Below, in pieces: positions 1 to 12,838 of a DNA stretch of 64,000 bases. Source of the stretch: Pezicula radicicola (lineage: Eukaryota; Ascomycota; Leotiomycetes; Helotiales; Dermateaceae); the NCBI GenBank assembly GCA_003008705.1, contig PDUO01000006.1, positions 133,295-197,294 of the forward strand. The letters run 5' to 3'. The translations under genes and the position numbers were made by a program. The notes below the pieces were generated by a model. The model ran no database searches. It saw only the letters and a list, made by a program, of their open reading frames with translations, and was not told the DNA's origin. The first letter of the stretch is position 1; each line of letters starts with the position of its first letter.

Positions 1-105
1 CCATAGAAAGTCCCTCCGTTCATTTCTTAATCAAGCTCACAGCTCCCGACCTCAAACGAACATGTAAACCGGCTTGCACTCTCACAAGCTCAAACACTCA
101 AACGC

Positions 106-789
106 TCAAGCTTTCTCCCCTTGTATAGTAGCAACGACCTTCCTTGTATGCTTACTTGCGCGAAACTCCAAGTACCAAATTCCCTGCCAGGTACCTGTCG
201 CCAACTTACCATTTCGAATAGGGATCGACACGCTGGCACCAACTAAGGCGCTCTTGATATGTGCCTGTGTTTCGCAAAATGTCAGTATATGTACTCTCTC
301 CAAATCTATTCCTTCTGCATCTGATTTCCACGCAAAGCCCCCCTCAATTCCATTCACTCCTCACTCCATTGATACCCCACTCCATTCGGGACCCAATAAA
401 ACTTACAGGCATATCATCCAAACCCTCAGCACTATGTCTATACAACTTTCCCTCTCTATCCTCTGGCGCAATCCTATCAAGCGCATCACTCATATCGGCT
501 CTAACATCACTATCCCAGTTCTCATTTAGACTCAATGCACAACTCGTATGTTGGATAAAGAGATTGAGTAATCCGATTTTGTAATCTTTTAATCTGGAGT
601 TGAGATTTAGGTTAGCATCTTGCTTCAATGTTGAGAAGAAGGAATGATTAGGGTATGGTAGCGAAGTTAAAATAGGTTGGTTTGGGGAGAGAAAACGTAC
701 TCAGGTAATTGCGAAACAACCTCGTCAGTAATCAAATAACTTCCTCTTGATCGTGATCGTAACGTGATATCCTTCTGTGTCCAAGACAT
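106..789 (-). CDS. YjbQ/UPF0047 family protein
   Basis: Three exons (789-701, 593-407, 264-106) give a 144-residue protein, the usual size for the YjbQ/UPF0047 family, small trimeric cytosolic proteins that in bacteria show weak thiamine-phosphate synthase activity; the fungal role is unknown. Family hallmarks are all present once spliced: ITDEV near the N-terminus, then FIQHTSCAL, the acidic [12 protein letters not shown] stretch, the His-containing [12 protein letters not shown], and [11 protein letters not shown]...GTWQGI near the C-terminus. The donor GTACGT at 700 and the acceptor after a CTAAC branch point at 594 join in phase, as do GTAAGT at 406 and CAG at 265. The frame stays open upstream to an ATG at 981 that would add a hydrophobic segment; I chose the ATG at 789 because it starts just before the conserved core. 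Confidence 0.88.
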
Positions 790-1792
790 TGTGGCAGGGA
801 GAGCAGGTGTTGGTGGGGTAGTCGGTTTAGGAAGGTAGGTGTATGGGTTTATTAGGGCTAAGGGAATGGTCCAGAGTAAATGGAAGAGGCTTGGGAAGAG
901 GGCGATTAGGAGGAGTGAGATCAGAATGAGGGTTGTTGTTAAGGATGAGGCTGTTGTGGTGTTGTGGGTTGATGATGGCATGTGGTGGATTCGTTTTGTG
1001 GTTTTTATTTTTGGTCGCGGTGGTTGAGGAGCTTTGGTGGGGTGTTCGGTGGAGGTGGTTGCTGATTCAAGGAGACGTCATAGGTTCGTGCAGGGCGGTT
1101 GGCTGGAGATTGTTTAATGGAGTAATGTTGAGAATTTTTTATGGTTATGGTTATGTTTGGTTCAAAGAAAATACCTATCTTGTGAACTTTTGGAAAGTTA
1201 TCTTTGTTTGGGGTTATTAGATATTTCTATTGTGGACAGCTTGTTCTTCGCTGCTTCATAGTTGCCTTGAGCCCGCCCCTCCTCGCCTCGTCATCTCCAT
1301 TACATAGATGCACATTGGCTATTTAGTCTAATGTGTAGTCACTTAATTGAAATTTTCAAACAATCTTTAAAAGTTCTATTGTATATTTACACCCCGATAA
1401 AGCAATAGAAGGTGCAGCAAGGTTGAGTGGCATTTTGCACCGCACAAATTGTTTACTTAAATTGAATCAGTAACTTACAGATAGCATTCACATTTTCCAA
1501 TGTACTATTCGCACTAGAAACTGCAATGGTAGGTAAGTAAGCGACAAGCTGTAGTGGTGAGTTACTGACTTGGTTTGAATCGCTCAAATGGTAACCAGTA
1601 CTTTTCAGGCAGTGATACCTGTAGAGGCTGGAATATCTTACTGCATCAGCATTGGATGGCTTTCATAATTCCGAACATGAAGCTATATACATAAAGTAAC
1701 TCCAGGGATGATGTTCCGGGTCTATGGTATCTCCCAGGATTTTGATAATTCCTCTTAACGCCGTTCCATGCTTCGTGAACAAAGACGAACCC
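790..1792. other. Intergenic region, no gene seen
   Basis: The stretch between the YjbQ-family gene and the CFIm25 gene holds the open upstream extension of the former (to 981) and GT-rich sequence. I see no further coding exon, RNA gene or repeat. Confidence 0.5.
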
Positions 1793-2670
<878 letters not shown>

Positions 2671-2799
2671 TGTGCGCTTGGTAGCAGGCTGCGAAGCACT
2701 TGATAGTAGATTCACAATAGTTGTGATGTTGGAGTTCTTATTGCAGTGGGAATCGGATCGGGCATTGCGGCCGATTTCAAAGGCGGTCAACGATAGGTA

Positions 2800-3631
2800 C
2801 AGTATCCCCCCTGGATAAATGTAAATTCTATATTTAATACTTGGCGAAACTAGCCACTTATAGGGGAATTGTAGTGGTATTTTATCTCCCGTGATTTTGT
2901 ATGTAAATATCTCTAATCTGCCGATGCTCTTAAAGTTAAGATAGATCTACAGAAAACACCTTGTTTTTTAAAAGCTTCCTTTATCTATTATACAGTATCC
3001 CCCCTGGATCAATGAGTGGCTTGGCAGACTTGGCCACGCTATAAAAACGATAAAAATCGTTGTTGTAGAAACCTCGGATAACCTTTAAATGATCCGAATG
3101 TTTTGATTGCTCTTATGCCTCTATTTAGAAGGTACAAAAGATATCAACTCTTTCCCTTAACTTTATTACTATCTAGAAAGTATTTTTATATCGGTATTTA
3201 ATCCTATTAGCTCGCTTCTCTTACTATTGTGTAATAGATAAAGGAAGCTTTTAAAAAAACAAGTATAGATTGTAGATCTTTATTTTTTAAGGGTATCGGT
3301 AGATTAGAAGTATTTACTTTAAAATCACGGGAGATAAAATGCCACTACCATTCCTCTGTAAATGGCTAGTTTCGCCAAGTATTAAATATAGGATTTATAT
3401 TTATCCCGGGGGGGGGGGTACTGTATAATTTATATAGATTACTAATACAAAATATACTTTTTAGACAATAATAGAAGAGTTACTAGGTACCTTCTAAATA
3501 GAGGCTTAATAGCAATCAAAACGTTCGGATCATTTAAAGATTATCCGAGGTTTCTACAACATCAGTATTTCAGCATGGCCATGTCCGCCAAGGCGCTATA
3601 TAGAATTTACATTTATCTCCGGGGGATACTA
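2800..3631 (+). mobile_element. MITE with TA target site, split by a second copy
   Basis: The ends are inverted repeats of roughly 35 bp beginning CAGTATCCCCC and continuing with GGATAAATGTAAATTC, flanked by TA (2798-2799 and 3632-3633). The right end carries one change, ACTA in place of ACTG. No ORF is present. The left half (2800-2992) and right half (3424-3631) together make an element of about 400 bp, interrupted by 2993-3423. The CAGT start and TA duplication point to the Tc1/mariner-pogo group; that assignment is inference from the ends only. Confidence 0.75.
2993..3423 (-). mobile_element. Second MITE copy, inserted inverted inside the first
   Basis: The segment begins CAGTATCCCCC at 2993 and ends in GGTACTG at 3423, flanked by TA at 2991-2992 and 3424-3425. 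Its first half is the reverse complement of the right half of the enclosing element and its second half is the reverse complement of the left half. It is therefore a complete copy of the same element in opposite orientation, inserted at a TA near the centre of the host copy. A G run near 3410 marks the terminal repeat. Confidence 0.7.
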
Positions 3632-3639
3632 TAGTATCA

Positions 3640-4058
3640 ACAAGTCAAAGTATTCTGGTCTTACGGTATGAAGAGCTGCTTTGGCACAGTTTGAGGACTG
3701 TATTATTCGATTTGATTTTGTCTTTGCACTTGAAGAGGAAGTAATAGTATGAAGGGATTGCCAATCAAGTATGGCACTAACTTATTCACATTACGACTTC
3801 CAAAGTATAGTTACTACGCACACAGGTTGGGGTATGATAGATAGAGCATCAATATTTATTAGCTCAGTTCTACTCTATCCCCGGCGAAGATAGTTTGCAA
3901 AATATTAACTGCCTTCTGGCAGCATTTCCCCTAAGAGTCTTTGCAAAGTGATTTTCCAATACCCGATGGGGATGTTTGTGACTTGCTTGAATTTTCTGGA
4001 ACATGATATATACATCGCCGAGCTTCCCTGTTCAGCTATTCTCTCCACACAACAGCGT
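3640..4058. other. Intergenic region, no gene seen
   Basis: Between the MITE pair and the end of the complex I gene I see no coding exon. One short open frame starting at 3948 has no recognisable content and overlaps the 3' end of the NDUFS6 gene. Confidence 0.45.
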
Positions 4059-4790
4059 TCAACGTTGACCAAGAGGCTCGTCAGTTATTCTCTGCGATCC
4101 TGGAACCTCTCCTTCGTGGCCTTGAGCTTCCAAAGGATAGGATGTTGAAGGAAGGGATTCAAGGTGTGCTCTGTGGTGCTCGTTCGCCTGTCTTCTGTTA
4201 GTGTATAACAACCTACGGCGAAAGCAGAGATCTTACGTATGGAAGTCCGCAGTATTCGCACATGCAGATTTGGGGTTTGTCGAGATTGATAAAAATCCTT
4301 GGGTGTCCCAATGGTCCTCCACCTCCGTCGCATTGTACAATACGCTCATGAACCCAACGGACTGGTTGCTTGTGAATCAGGTCAATTGCTGCTTGTGGAG
4401 CTGGCTGAAATATCAGTTAGCTTGTAGTCATGGTACTAAAAGGATAAAATCGAAGCGCACCTGATACTGCATGAGAGTCTGCTCAAATCTTGGTCCGGTC
4501 ATAGCCTTATCTCTTGGGTTTTGACTCCGGGACCAAGGAGTAGCTCGGTTCGGCGCCTGTAAAACCCTCAATTTCTCTCCCTCCGCTGCCAATTCCGCAA
4601 TGGGTGCATCTTGGAATGATGTTTCCCGTGGAAGCTCATTGGTCTTGGATACGTTGGGGACCTGCTTTGGCGGGTTGGGGTTGTTTGTCTCCTGCTGATC
4701 GTTTGCAGAAACAGCGTAGGAACGTCTGGCAGAGACCTGGATTCTACGTGAGAGTTGCCATATGGCCCTTGATCGCGTGGTGGATAGCAT
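4059..4790 (-). CDS. NDUFS6: NADH:ubiquinone oxidoreductase 13-kDa zinc-binding subunit (NDUFS6-like)
   Basis: Three exons (4790-4461, 4404-4237, 4187-4059) give 208 residues. This is the peripheral-arm complex I subunit that carries a structural zinc. The N-terminus is Arg/Ser-rich (MLSTTRSRAIWQLSRRIQVSARRSY), as expected for a mitochondrial presequence. The conserved C-terminal half reads HERIVQCDGGGGPLGHPRIF, then INLDKPQICMCEYCGLPY across the second donor, then ANEHHRAHLE. The zinc ligands C, H, C and C are all visible. Donors at 4460 and 4236 and acceptors at 4405 and 4188 join in phase; the first intron carries GCTAAC. A tail of about 30 residues after HHRAHLE goes beyond the usual end of the family. 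The gene is divergent from the Mpp6-like gene, starts 361 bp apart. Confidence 0.92.
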
Positions 4791-5151
4791 TTTGGTGGGT
4801 GTTCAATGGCTACAGAAGCTTGGGGGGGGGGGGAGATGCTGTCGTCGTTCAACGTCGGTTTGGATCGTGGCTGACTAATAACTTTAATTGCGCCTCAGCG
4901 TGAAATATTTTGTGTTTGCCCAGCGCGCCAACTTTCCAAGTTCGTCATACGGTAGAGCACCGAGCGGTTTTGAAACGGAAATAACAGGTTCGACGAGGCC
5001 CATTCTCTTCTTCAAATTCAAGTTTGCACTTATTATGGATTAATTGGATTATATTCTCTTGCTTGAACAGGCGCGCTTTTTCGCGATCACGCTCTTGGCT
5101 GGACAACAGCACATTTGTACCACCTCGATCGATCTGCTTATCTCAAACAAT
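4791..5151. promoter_or_regulatory. Divergent promoter region between NDUFS6-like and Mpp6-like genes
   Basis: The two genes face away from each other with 361 bp between their start codons, so this stretch must hold both promoters. It includes an uninterrupted G run near 4830. No TATA element is evident. Confidence 0.5.
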
Positions 5152-6081
5152 ATGGCGCCGAGCACGAGTACACCAACATCTGGCGGCAAAGCCATGAGCT
5201 CCAGGCTTTTAACGATGAAGTTCATGCAAAGAGCTGCGGCTTCATCGCCAACGTCATCTACCCCGTCTACTCCAGATGAGCCATCCGCCAAGCGTCGGAA
5301 AATTGTTGATCAGTCTCCCTCGAGGTCCAGTGTCGACTCCCTCGCCGATCAACGTGCTATACAAGCTGCAGTGGCAGAGGAGGAGGCAAAACGTCAGGCT
5401 GCGCTGGAGAGGCAAGGTGCGGAGGCTGGGGATACACGATGGGTCTTGAGCTTTGAAGATAGTCGAAACCCCACAGTTCCTGCCACCCCGGCTCTGCGGA
5501 TTGTACAGGCAGGTTACGCACACCTCGATCGTTCTCTACCTTTACATGTGAAGCCTATGGATTCGGAGGATGTGTTTCTGGACAAGCCAATTATAGTTGG
5601 TAGGAAAAGTTTTGGAAAATTCAACCGGGTTTTGGAGGTACGGGTGTCTGAAATATCGACTCTGTCGACAAGCTGACTCTATTAGAAACAACAAAATCCT
5701 TCACAAGATGATTCTTCGTCAGATTCTGATTCTAATGTTTCAGGGAAGGATGAGTCCGAAGACGAATCAGAAGAGAGCGACGAAGACCCAACCGAGGCGT
5801 TGATACGGCAGGAGGCAACTCAGCGTCTCAAGGAAGAGCGGAAGGCTAAGAAGAAAGCTGAGAAAACTGAGTCGATAGAGCTGGCTAAGAAACGGAAAAA
5901 GAAGGATGTTAAGTTGAACAATCTTACCTCGCTCAGTGGTCGGCAAGATAAGGTTGATACAAGGGCGTGCCACAAATGCGGCTCTACTGAACATCTCCAG
6001 AAGGACTGTCCCAAAACCAAGAGAATGTTTCAAGGTGGTGGTGATGATGGTCCGCCGCGAAAATCAAGGAGATCTAAGTGA
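5152..6081 (+). CDS. MPP6: Mpp6-like nuclear exosome cofactor with C-terminal zinc knuckle
   Basis: Two exons (5152-5637, 5686-6081; 48-bp intron) encode 293 residues. Near the N-terminus, MSSRLLTMKFMQRA matches the signature of M-phase phosphoprotein 6 / yeast Mpp6, the RNA-binding protein that tethers Mtr4 to the nuclear exosome. A basic KRRK stretch follows at about residue 50. The middle contains GRKSFGKFN, typical of the second conserved Mpp6 block. Exon 2 starts with a Ser/Asp/Glu-rich acidic stretch, then a Lys/Glu-rich helix, then a single CCHC zinc knuckle (CHKCGSTEHLQKDC) near residue 265 and a basic tail. I chose the ATG at 5152; an in-frame ATG at 5044 would add unrelated sequence. 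The knuckle is not part of yeast or human Mpp6, so it is either a fungal extension or a divergent family architecture. Confidence 0.8.
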
Positions 6082-9000
6082 ATTTGAAAGGACAGAGAGA
6101 AATCTCCGGGTGCTGAAGAGCCTTGTGCGAGCTTCACTTTTGTGCGCTTCATGCCGAAAAGGTAAAAATGCCCTTTCACTGATGGTTGGAGCCAGTACAA
6201 GCCGATGTCACCCAAGAATGCGTCAATATGTAACCATTCGTCCACTGGCGATACTAGGCTAGAAGCGTCTATTGGAAATAAATGCTTGTGGCTAGGGCCA
6301 GGCTGGGCGTGGTACAGACACGTACTGTGGCCAGAATATTTAAGGATGGGAACAAGTCCCCCACTCGCTTCAAGAGATTTCGTAGTTACTAAAGCTTGGG
6401 GACCGAGGCGCTAGTCCCTCTGGCATGGAAGCATTCCAGAATTAATATAGCAACATTACTGCCGATTCGTGTCACTGAAGAACTTGAGACAATTGGATGA
6501 CAGAGTACATATATAGACATATAACTTACTCTTAGAATCGTGGCTATTCTTGTGGAACACACAACTTGAGTCATTCGAGCTATCCCTGTGATTCAGACGC
6601 ATTATCAAAATATTTTTAGCTTTACCTGTCCAGAATACCGTACAATTTGCTTTTCGAGAGACCATCTTCATTGGAGCTATGAATCAAGTGAGTTACTCAA
6701 CCAAGTGAATTACTCAAGTCCTCTCTTATATCTCAATGGAGAGCTAGTCGAAATGATTTCTTGGAAAGCAACTAGTAAGACGGGATGTGAAAGGTATCTT
6801 TCTAGACAGTCAAATATACAGTTATTTAAGACAACCTGAGCACTCAAGCTGAGTAGTACAATGGTACTCCTACAATTTGCACCAGATTCGTTTGATGGAA
6901 GCTTGGTTCACCTCTTGACTCATGGTGTCGTTCAAATCTAGAGAAATTTCTATCGTCTTAACGCTCTCGTACACGAAGGTGGACGGCTGACGAAGTCCCA
7001 CGAAGCTTCCCAAAACCCCTTTCACTATTTGATCGTTACCGATCACATTCGGTGCAAGGCCCTTCAAGGGTTGCCTCGTGCTTCGGGTGGTGGTCCCCGG
7101 AAACCCTCTTGAGATTTCACTCTACGGTGGCGTCGGTTGTCCACCTCAACAAGTTGGACATCTCCGATGCTCCATTTCTAACTCACTCAATCGCGGGCCA
7201 TTCTTCGGCCCAAGACTCTGGAGGGTTCTACCGACCCGTCGTCGGGAGGAAAGACGATCAACACGTGTTACATGACATTTTGGCCAACCGAATTTTGCAA
7301 GAATCGCCATCATCTTCCAAACGACAGTCCTGATACGTGTACAATGCCCAAATTTGATATTTGAACTATGCTACGTGAGTTCTGCTAGTATTTTTTTCTT
7401 AATTTGAGTATCTCACTTGATTCAAACACCTAATAGGGCGGTAAGCCTAAAGCGCTACAACATGTGTCAAATATCAATTGTAGCATTGTACACATATCAG
7501 GACCCCAAAGCGAGATCTGATGCAGTGGCCAGAGGGATGTATTCCAGCGTACCGTACTTGGCATGAGTCCTGTGGTAGTGGTCTTAGTACGAGAAATATC
7601 AATAGGGTCAGTACTTACAAATTGTGTCGGCACGAGTACGCAGTAGTGCTTCCATGGAGTGCTGGGGTATGAAGGTTACTTTCGTACGGAAGTACTTCCC
7701 ATTTCCATAGATGTTCCATTCATTAGTAGCAAGATAGTCGTACGAGTAGGTGCAAAGACTGCTCTCGTCCGATCCAGCGACTCAGGGTCCATCTGCTACC
7801 AGTTAAAGTTACCATGGCCATGAACTTTCGGGCACATCAAACACAATGCAGATCGGACGGGCGACTAGATTGGCACTGGTGAAAGTACTATGGAGGCACT
7901 GCGAAGCTCACCGCTGTTACACAGCTATTGTAGTATCGGTTTTGGTGCGCGTGCGTGGCTTGGAGGCCTTGGTAAGTAGTTTATGGATGGAATCCGCATG
8001 TGTTCGACACTTGAGTCGAAGTACAAGAGGAATCCAAGGCCGCGTCGCCCCCTCAGCGACAAGAACACTAGGGTCGTAGTGCTCACATAGCACAGCTGGA
8101 AGTGTCGACGTAGCAAAGTGCCGCGCAGATCTCTCATCTGCTCTTCTGTCCCCTCTGAGAAACATGCTCGGTCCCCGACTCAAGACAGGGTTATTCCTAG
8201 AAGTACCAGCAAACACCCTCAGCGCCAACCTTAGCCGCAAAGGTGACTTGCATCTGGCTAATTGTGGTGTACAGATGAAGTTTGCATCATTTTTTGGAGA
8301 TATTGCACGTAGTAGGCAGCTGGTACGGTATGTCGTCGTACCAGGGAGATACAGCACAGGTGTTGCGTACTTGTGTCGCATCGCACCGCTCCCATCCGCA
8401 CCATCCATCCATCAACCCGGTGCTGGGTTTCCAAAGTATGCCGGTGATCGATCAACCGAAAGATTCTATCAGTGAAAATGCCCGAAGGCTTACAGACGAG
8501 TAGCTATAGGCCAGGATGTGGTCCGTTTGGGTAGGGGTCGGAAGCACTAAATTCCACGCGGTTGACTGGGCCTTTTGAAAGGACGCGGTTGTGCGGCGTC
8601 CACTGCATCAGTCTGTCTAGCTACATACAAAATCCTAGTTCTCTCCCACACTGGGACTTATCATATGCAACCAGGGTCTCGCAACTAAGAACCCCCATAA
8701 TTAATACTGCTCTACTGTAATAATTGTTTGTGCTGGTGTGCCTTCCTTCTTCCTTCTTGCCGTACCGTACTCTATGGTCGCTTCACCTTCACCTCACCTC
8801 AATCTCGATCTCGCCGCCCTCTCCCTTCCACGCACTTCTTCGTCTTCGTCTTAGGTTCCTGCAGCGTCGGTCGCGTCGTCTTTGGAAAACTGCTTTGACG
8901 CCAGTAAGCGCCTCTTAAGACTTGATATCTTTTGCTAGAGCATAGCATTCCTCCCTAATTCTGTAACGGCCCCTTGGCCAATGCTCTGCTTACCTCCATA

Positions 9001-9364
9001 CCCTACTCGTACATTCTCCAATTCACTCGAGTTTCGCAGAATTCCTCCCTCACTTCTATCCACGACCTCTACAACAAGGTCGCACTGCCAGCTTGTCTCT
9101 GTAACATCTACTTGTACGCCTGCGACAGGGCTGTTGGCATCATCGCGTTCTGCACAGACGCGGCCTCGGCATCAACCTTACAAGTCCCCTCTTGAATCAC
9201 ACGGCCTTCGCGGGGTTGAACGACAAGCGCATTCTTCTTCGCAATTCACCAAACTCAACCGACACTTACTCCCTCAAAACTCTCCCTTCTTGTCGAGCGC
9301 GTCCCTCCCACGCAGCACCTTCTATTCCACCTCCCTTTTGGCACGGCACTCGAAATCATTCGCC
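6082..9364. other. Long intergenic region with STE23 leader
   Basis: About 3.3 kb without a supported gene. Open frames on both strands in 7.0-8.5 kb have no recognisable motifs and no splice-linked partners. From about 8.72 kb the sequence turns C/T-rich, as expected for the promoter and leader of the downstream STE23 gene. A frame continuous with STE23 opens at 8981. Confidence 0.45.
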
Positions 9365-12300
9365 ATGTCTTCTCTCTCTCAGCCGCAGACACCGGCAGCG
9401 CCCGGAAGTCCTCTGCGCGAACACAGACACCGACCAGTTGAGAGACTCACTGATAGATTGGAAACTCCCAGCTTGGATGATAGGTCATATAGGGTCGTAA
9501 AATTGCCAAATCAGCTCGAGGTGCTCCTCGTTCATGACGCCGATACCGATAAGGCCAGCGCGGCTATGGACGTCAATGTGGGCAACTTCAGCGACGAGGA
9601 GGATATGGGGGGCATGGCACACGCTGGTTCGTATTCAGAGCACAATTCCCGGGTTTGGGGTAGATTGGAGTTGCGACACTTGTTTCTGCCATGAAACAAG
9701 TCTTGTAGCTGGCTGATTGTCTAACCTCTGCACACGTCATTTAAGAAGTAATACTGACTCTGGATTTTGGTATAGTCGAGCATCTTTTATTCATGGGCAC
9801 AAAGAAGGTGGGCTTCATCTCGCGCATACTCCTTAGATATCTGCAGCAGCTTGGACCGGACCAATGTCTGATTTAAGAAGTGTTACAAGATGTCTTCTGT
9901 CACTCCACTAATTGAACAAACCCCTGCTATATACTAGAGCTAACCTTGCTATAGTATCCTATAGAAAACGCTTACTCCCAATACCTGTCAGCCCACTCTG
10001 GAAGCTCAAATGCATACACTGGCGCTACCTCAACGAACTACTACTTCGAGGTTGCTGCAAAACCTGCTGAGAATGCAGACCCGACTGAGAATGAGTCCTC
10101 GCCCTTGTATGGAGCCTTGGATCGTTTCGCCCAATTCTTTATTGACCCCCTCTTCCTTGAGTCTACATTGGATCGGGAACTGAGAGCAGTTGATTCGGAG
10201 AACAAGAAGAATTTGCAGAGTGATCAGTGGAGATTGCATCAGTTGGACAAATCGCTCTCGAACCCAAAGCATCCATACTGCCATTTCTCAACGGGAAATT
10301 TCGAGCTACTAAAGACGCAACCAGAGTCTCGGGGCATTAACGTTAGGGAAAAGTTTATGGAATTCCATGAAAAGCATTATTCAGCAAACCGAATGAAGCT
10401 TGTTGTTCTGGGGAGGGAGTCGTTAGATACGTTGGAGACTTGGGCTGCGGATCTCTTCGCTGGCGTACCGAACAAAAGTCTACCACAAAACCGTTGGGAG
10501 GATGAGAAACCTCTAGGTGAGAATGAGTTGTTGACTCAGTGCTTCGCCAAGCCGGTCATGGATTCCAGACAATTGGACATTTCTTTTCCTTTCATAGACG
10601 AAGAGTTGCTATTCGAATCACAACCTAGTCGGTATATCAGTCACCTTATAGGTCACGAGGGTCCTGGAAGCATCATGGCATACATCAAATCGAAAGGTTG
10701 GGCCAATGGTCTGAGCGCAGGAGCATATCCAGTTTGTCCTGGTACTCCAGGCATTTTCAGCTGCCAAATTCGACTTACTGAGGACGGTCTAGCAAACTAC
10801 AAGGAGGTCGTCAAAGTCTTCTTTCAATACGTTTCTTTGCTCCGTGAGACCCCTCCACAAGAATGGATCTTTCAGGAGCAGAAGGGTATGGCTGATGTAG
10901 ACTTCAAATTTAAACAGAAGATACCAGCTAGCCGGTTCACTAGCAAGATTAGTGCTGTTATGCAAACTCCACTCCCGCGAGAATGGCTTCTGAGTGGACA
11001 TAGCAGACTCAGAACATTTGATGCAGCCAAAATTGAAGAGGGTATTTCTTGCCTAAGACCTGATAATTTCCGGATGCAGATCGTAAGCCAGAAGTTCCCT
11101 GGGAAATGGGAGTCGAAAGAGAAATGGTACGGCACGGAATATACCTACGAAAAGATTCCTGCCGACTTTCTAGCAGAAATCAAACGGGCTGGCACAAGTA
11201 CAACGAAGGATCGTCTTCTAGCGTTGCACTTACCACACCAAAACGAATTCATTCCAACCAGGCTGGACGTTGAGAAGAAGGATATCAAGGAGCCAGCAAT
11301 TGCACCAAAGCTAATTCGCAACGATGAACTGATTAGAACCTGGTACAAGAAAGATGACACTTTTTGGGTTCCAAAAGCAAATCTATACATCAACTGTAGA
11401 AACACTTTGCCTAATGCGACAGCTGAGAATTATCTCAAAACAAAACTCTACACAGACATCGTCCGGGATGCACTAGAGGAATATTCGTACGATGCAGAGC
11501 TTGCAGGATTGGAATACTCTATTCAGGGACATTCCATGGGCTTGGAGATCCAAGTCGCTGGCTACAACGATAAACTGTCAGTGCTACTAGAGAAGGTATT
11601 ACTTACAATGAGAGATCTTGAAATTAAGCCCGAGCGCTTTGAGATTATTAAGGAGAGGTTACTGAGAGGATTGAAGAATTGGGAACTCGGACAACCTTAC
11701 AGTCAAGTTGGAGAGTATACGAGGTGGCTCAACAGCGACAAATCTTACATCAACGATCAAATTCTCGCAGAACTTCCGCATCTCACCGCTGCAGATATCC
11801 AAGAATACTACCCTCATCTGCTGCAACAAATGCATATCGAGACCTTTGTTCACGGAAATCTATACAAAGAAGATGCATTAAAGCTAAGCGACCTTGTCGA
11901 AAGTACCCTCAAGCCAAGACCTTTACCCCAAGCACAATGGCCAGTCCTCCGAAACTTGATATTCCCTCCAGGCTCAAATTTTGTCTACCACAAAACCCTG
12001 AAGGACCCAGCAAATGTTAATCATTGTATCGAGTATCTCTTGTTTATTGGTAACAAAGCCGATAGAAACCTTCGTGCTAAGGTCCTTCTACTCGATCAGA
12101 TGACTCACGAGCCAGCATTCGATCAGCTGCGGACAAAGGAGCAACTTGGCTATGTTGTCTTTAGTGGACAACGCACTACCACAACCACCATAGGCTTCAG
12201 ATTTATCATCCAGAGTGAAAAGACGCCTGAGTATTTGGAATCCCGTATTGATGCCTTCCTGACTCTCTATGGTGATATCCTTGAGAACATGTCGGAGTCA

Positions 12301-12838
12301 GACTTCGAGAGCCATAAGAGAAGCATGATCACAAAGCGGTTGGAGAAGCTGAAGAACTTGGATCAGGAGTCAGCCCGTGTGTGGGCATATGTCGAGAGTG
12401 AAGCATTCGACTTCGAGCTTGGTTAGTTTTATTCAACCTCGGACTTATCCGTTTGTGCTAACCATTGTGAAAATAGTCCACCACGATGCTGCACATATCA
12501 AAGCACTCACCAAAGGTGACATGATTGAATTCTATAACCACTTCATTCTTCCCACTTCACCTGCAAGATCGAAGTTGGCTATCCATTTAAATGCCCAAGC
12601 AAATGCCGAGGGAGCTACTGGAGGGCTTACTGGTGCGGTCGAGAAGGGTATGAAGACCCTTGGACTAAGTACAGGTAAGAAGGACGAGAATACGACTGCA
12701 GGGAAGCCAGAGGGTAACGGCACGACTCCTTTCGTTATTAAGGATGTTCGGGACTTTAGAGCCAAATTGCAGATCAGCGCTGGTCCTGCTCCTGTGAAGG
12801 ATATCAGCGAGTTTGAGGAACTCGATTCGAAACTTTAG
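9365..12838 (+). CDS. STE23: Insulin-degrading-enzyme-like M16 zinc metalloprotease
   Basis: Four exons (9365-9626, 9776-9807, 9955-12421, 12477-12838) encode 1040 residues, the normal length for M16A insulysin/Ste23, a zinc peptidase that cleaves short peptides and matures a-factor in yeast. The inverted zinc motif HxxEH (H86-A-V-E89-H90) is built across the first intron, and the downstream ligand lies in ELRAVDSEN (about residue 180). SGSSNAYTGATSTNYYFEV follows the active site, as in all family members. The late RTKEQLGYVVFSG block and a C-terminal FYNHFILPTSPARSKL are also typical. The 32-nt second exon carries the LLFMGTKK sequence. The frame is open upstream to an ATG at 8981, which would add 128 residues rich in Ser/Arg; I chose 9365 as the conservative start. 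Confidence 0.95.

Noticed and set aside
7917..8408. Minus-strand open frame of 163 codons
   Set aside because: Composition is unlike the neighbouring genes, no domain is visible and it lies in the region before the STE23 leader.
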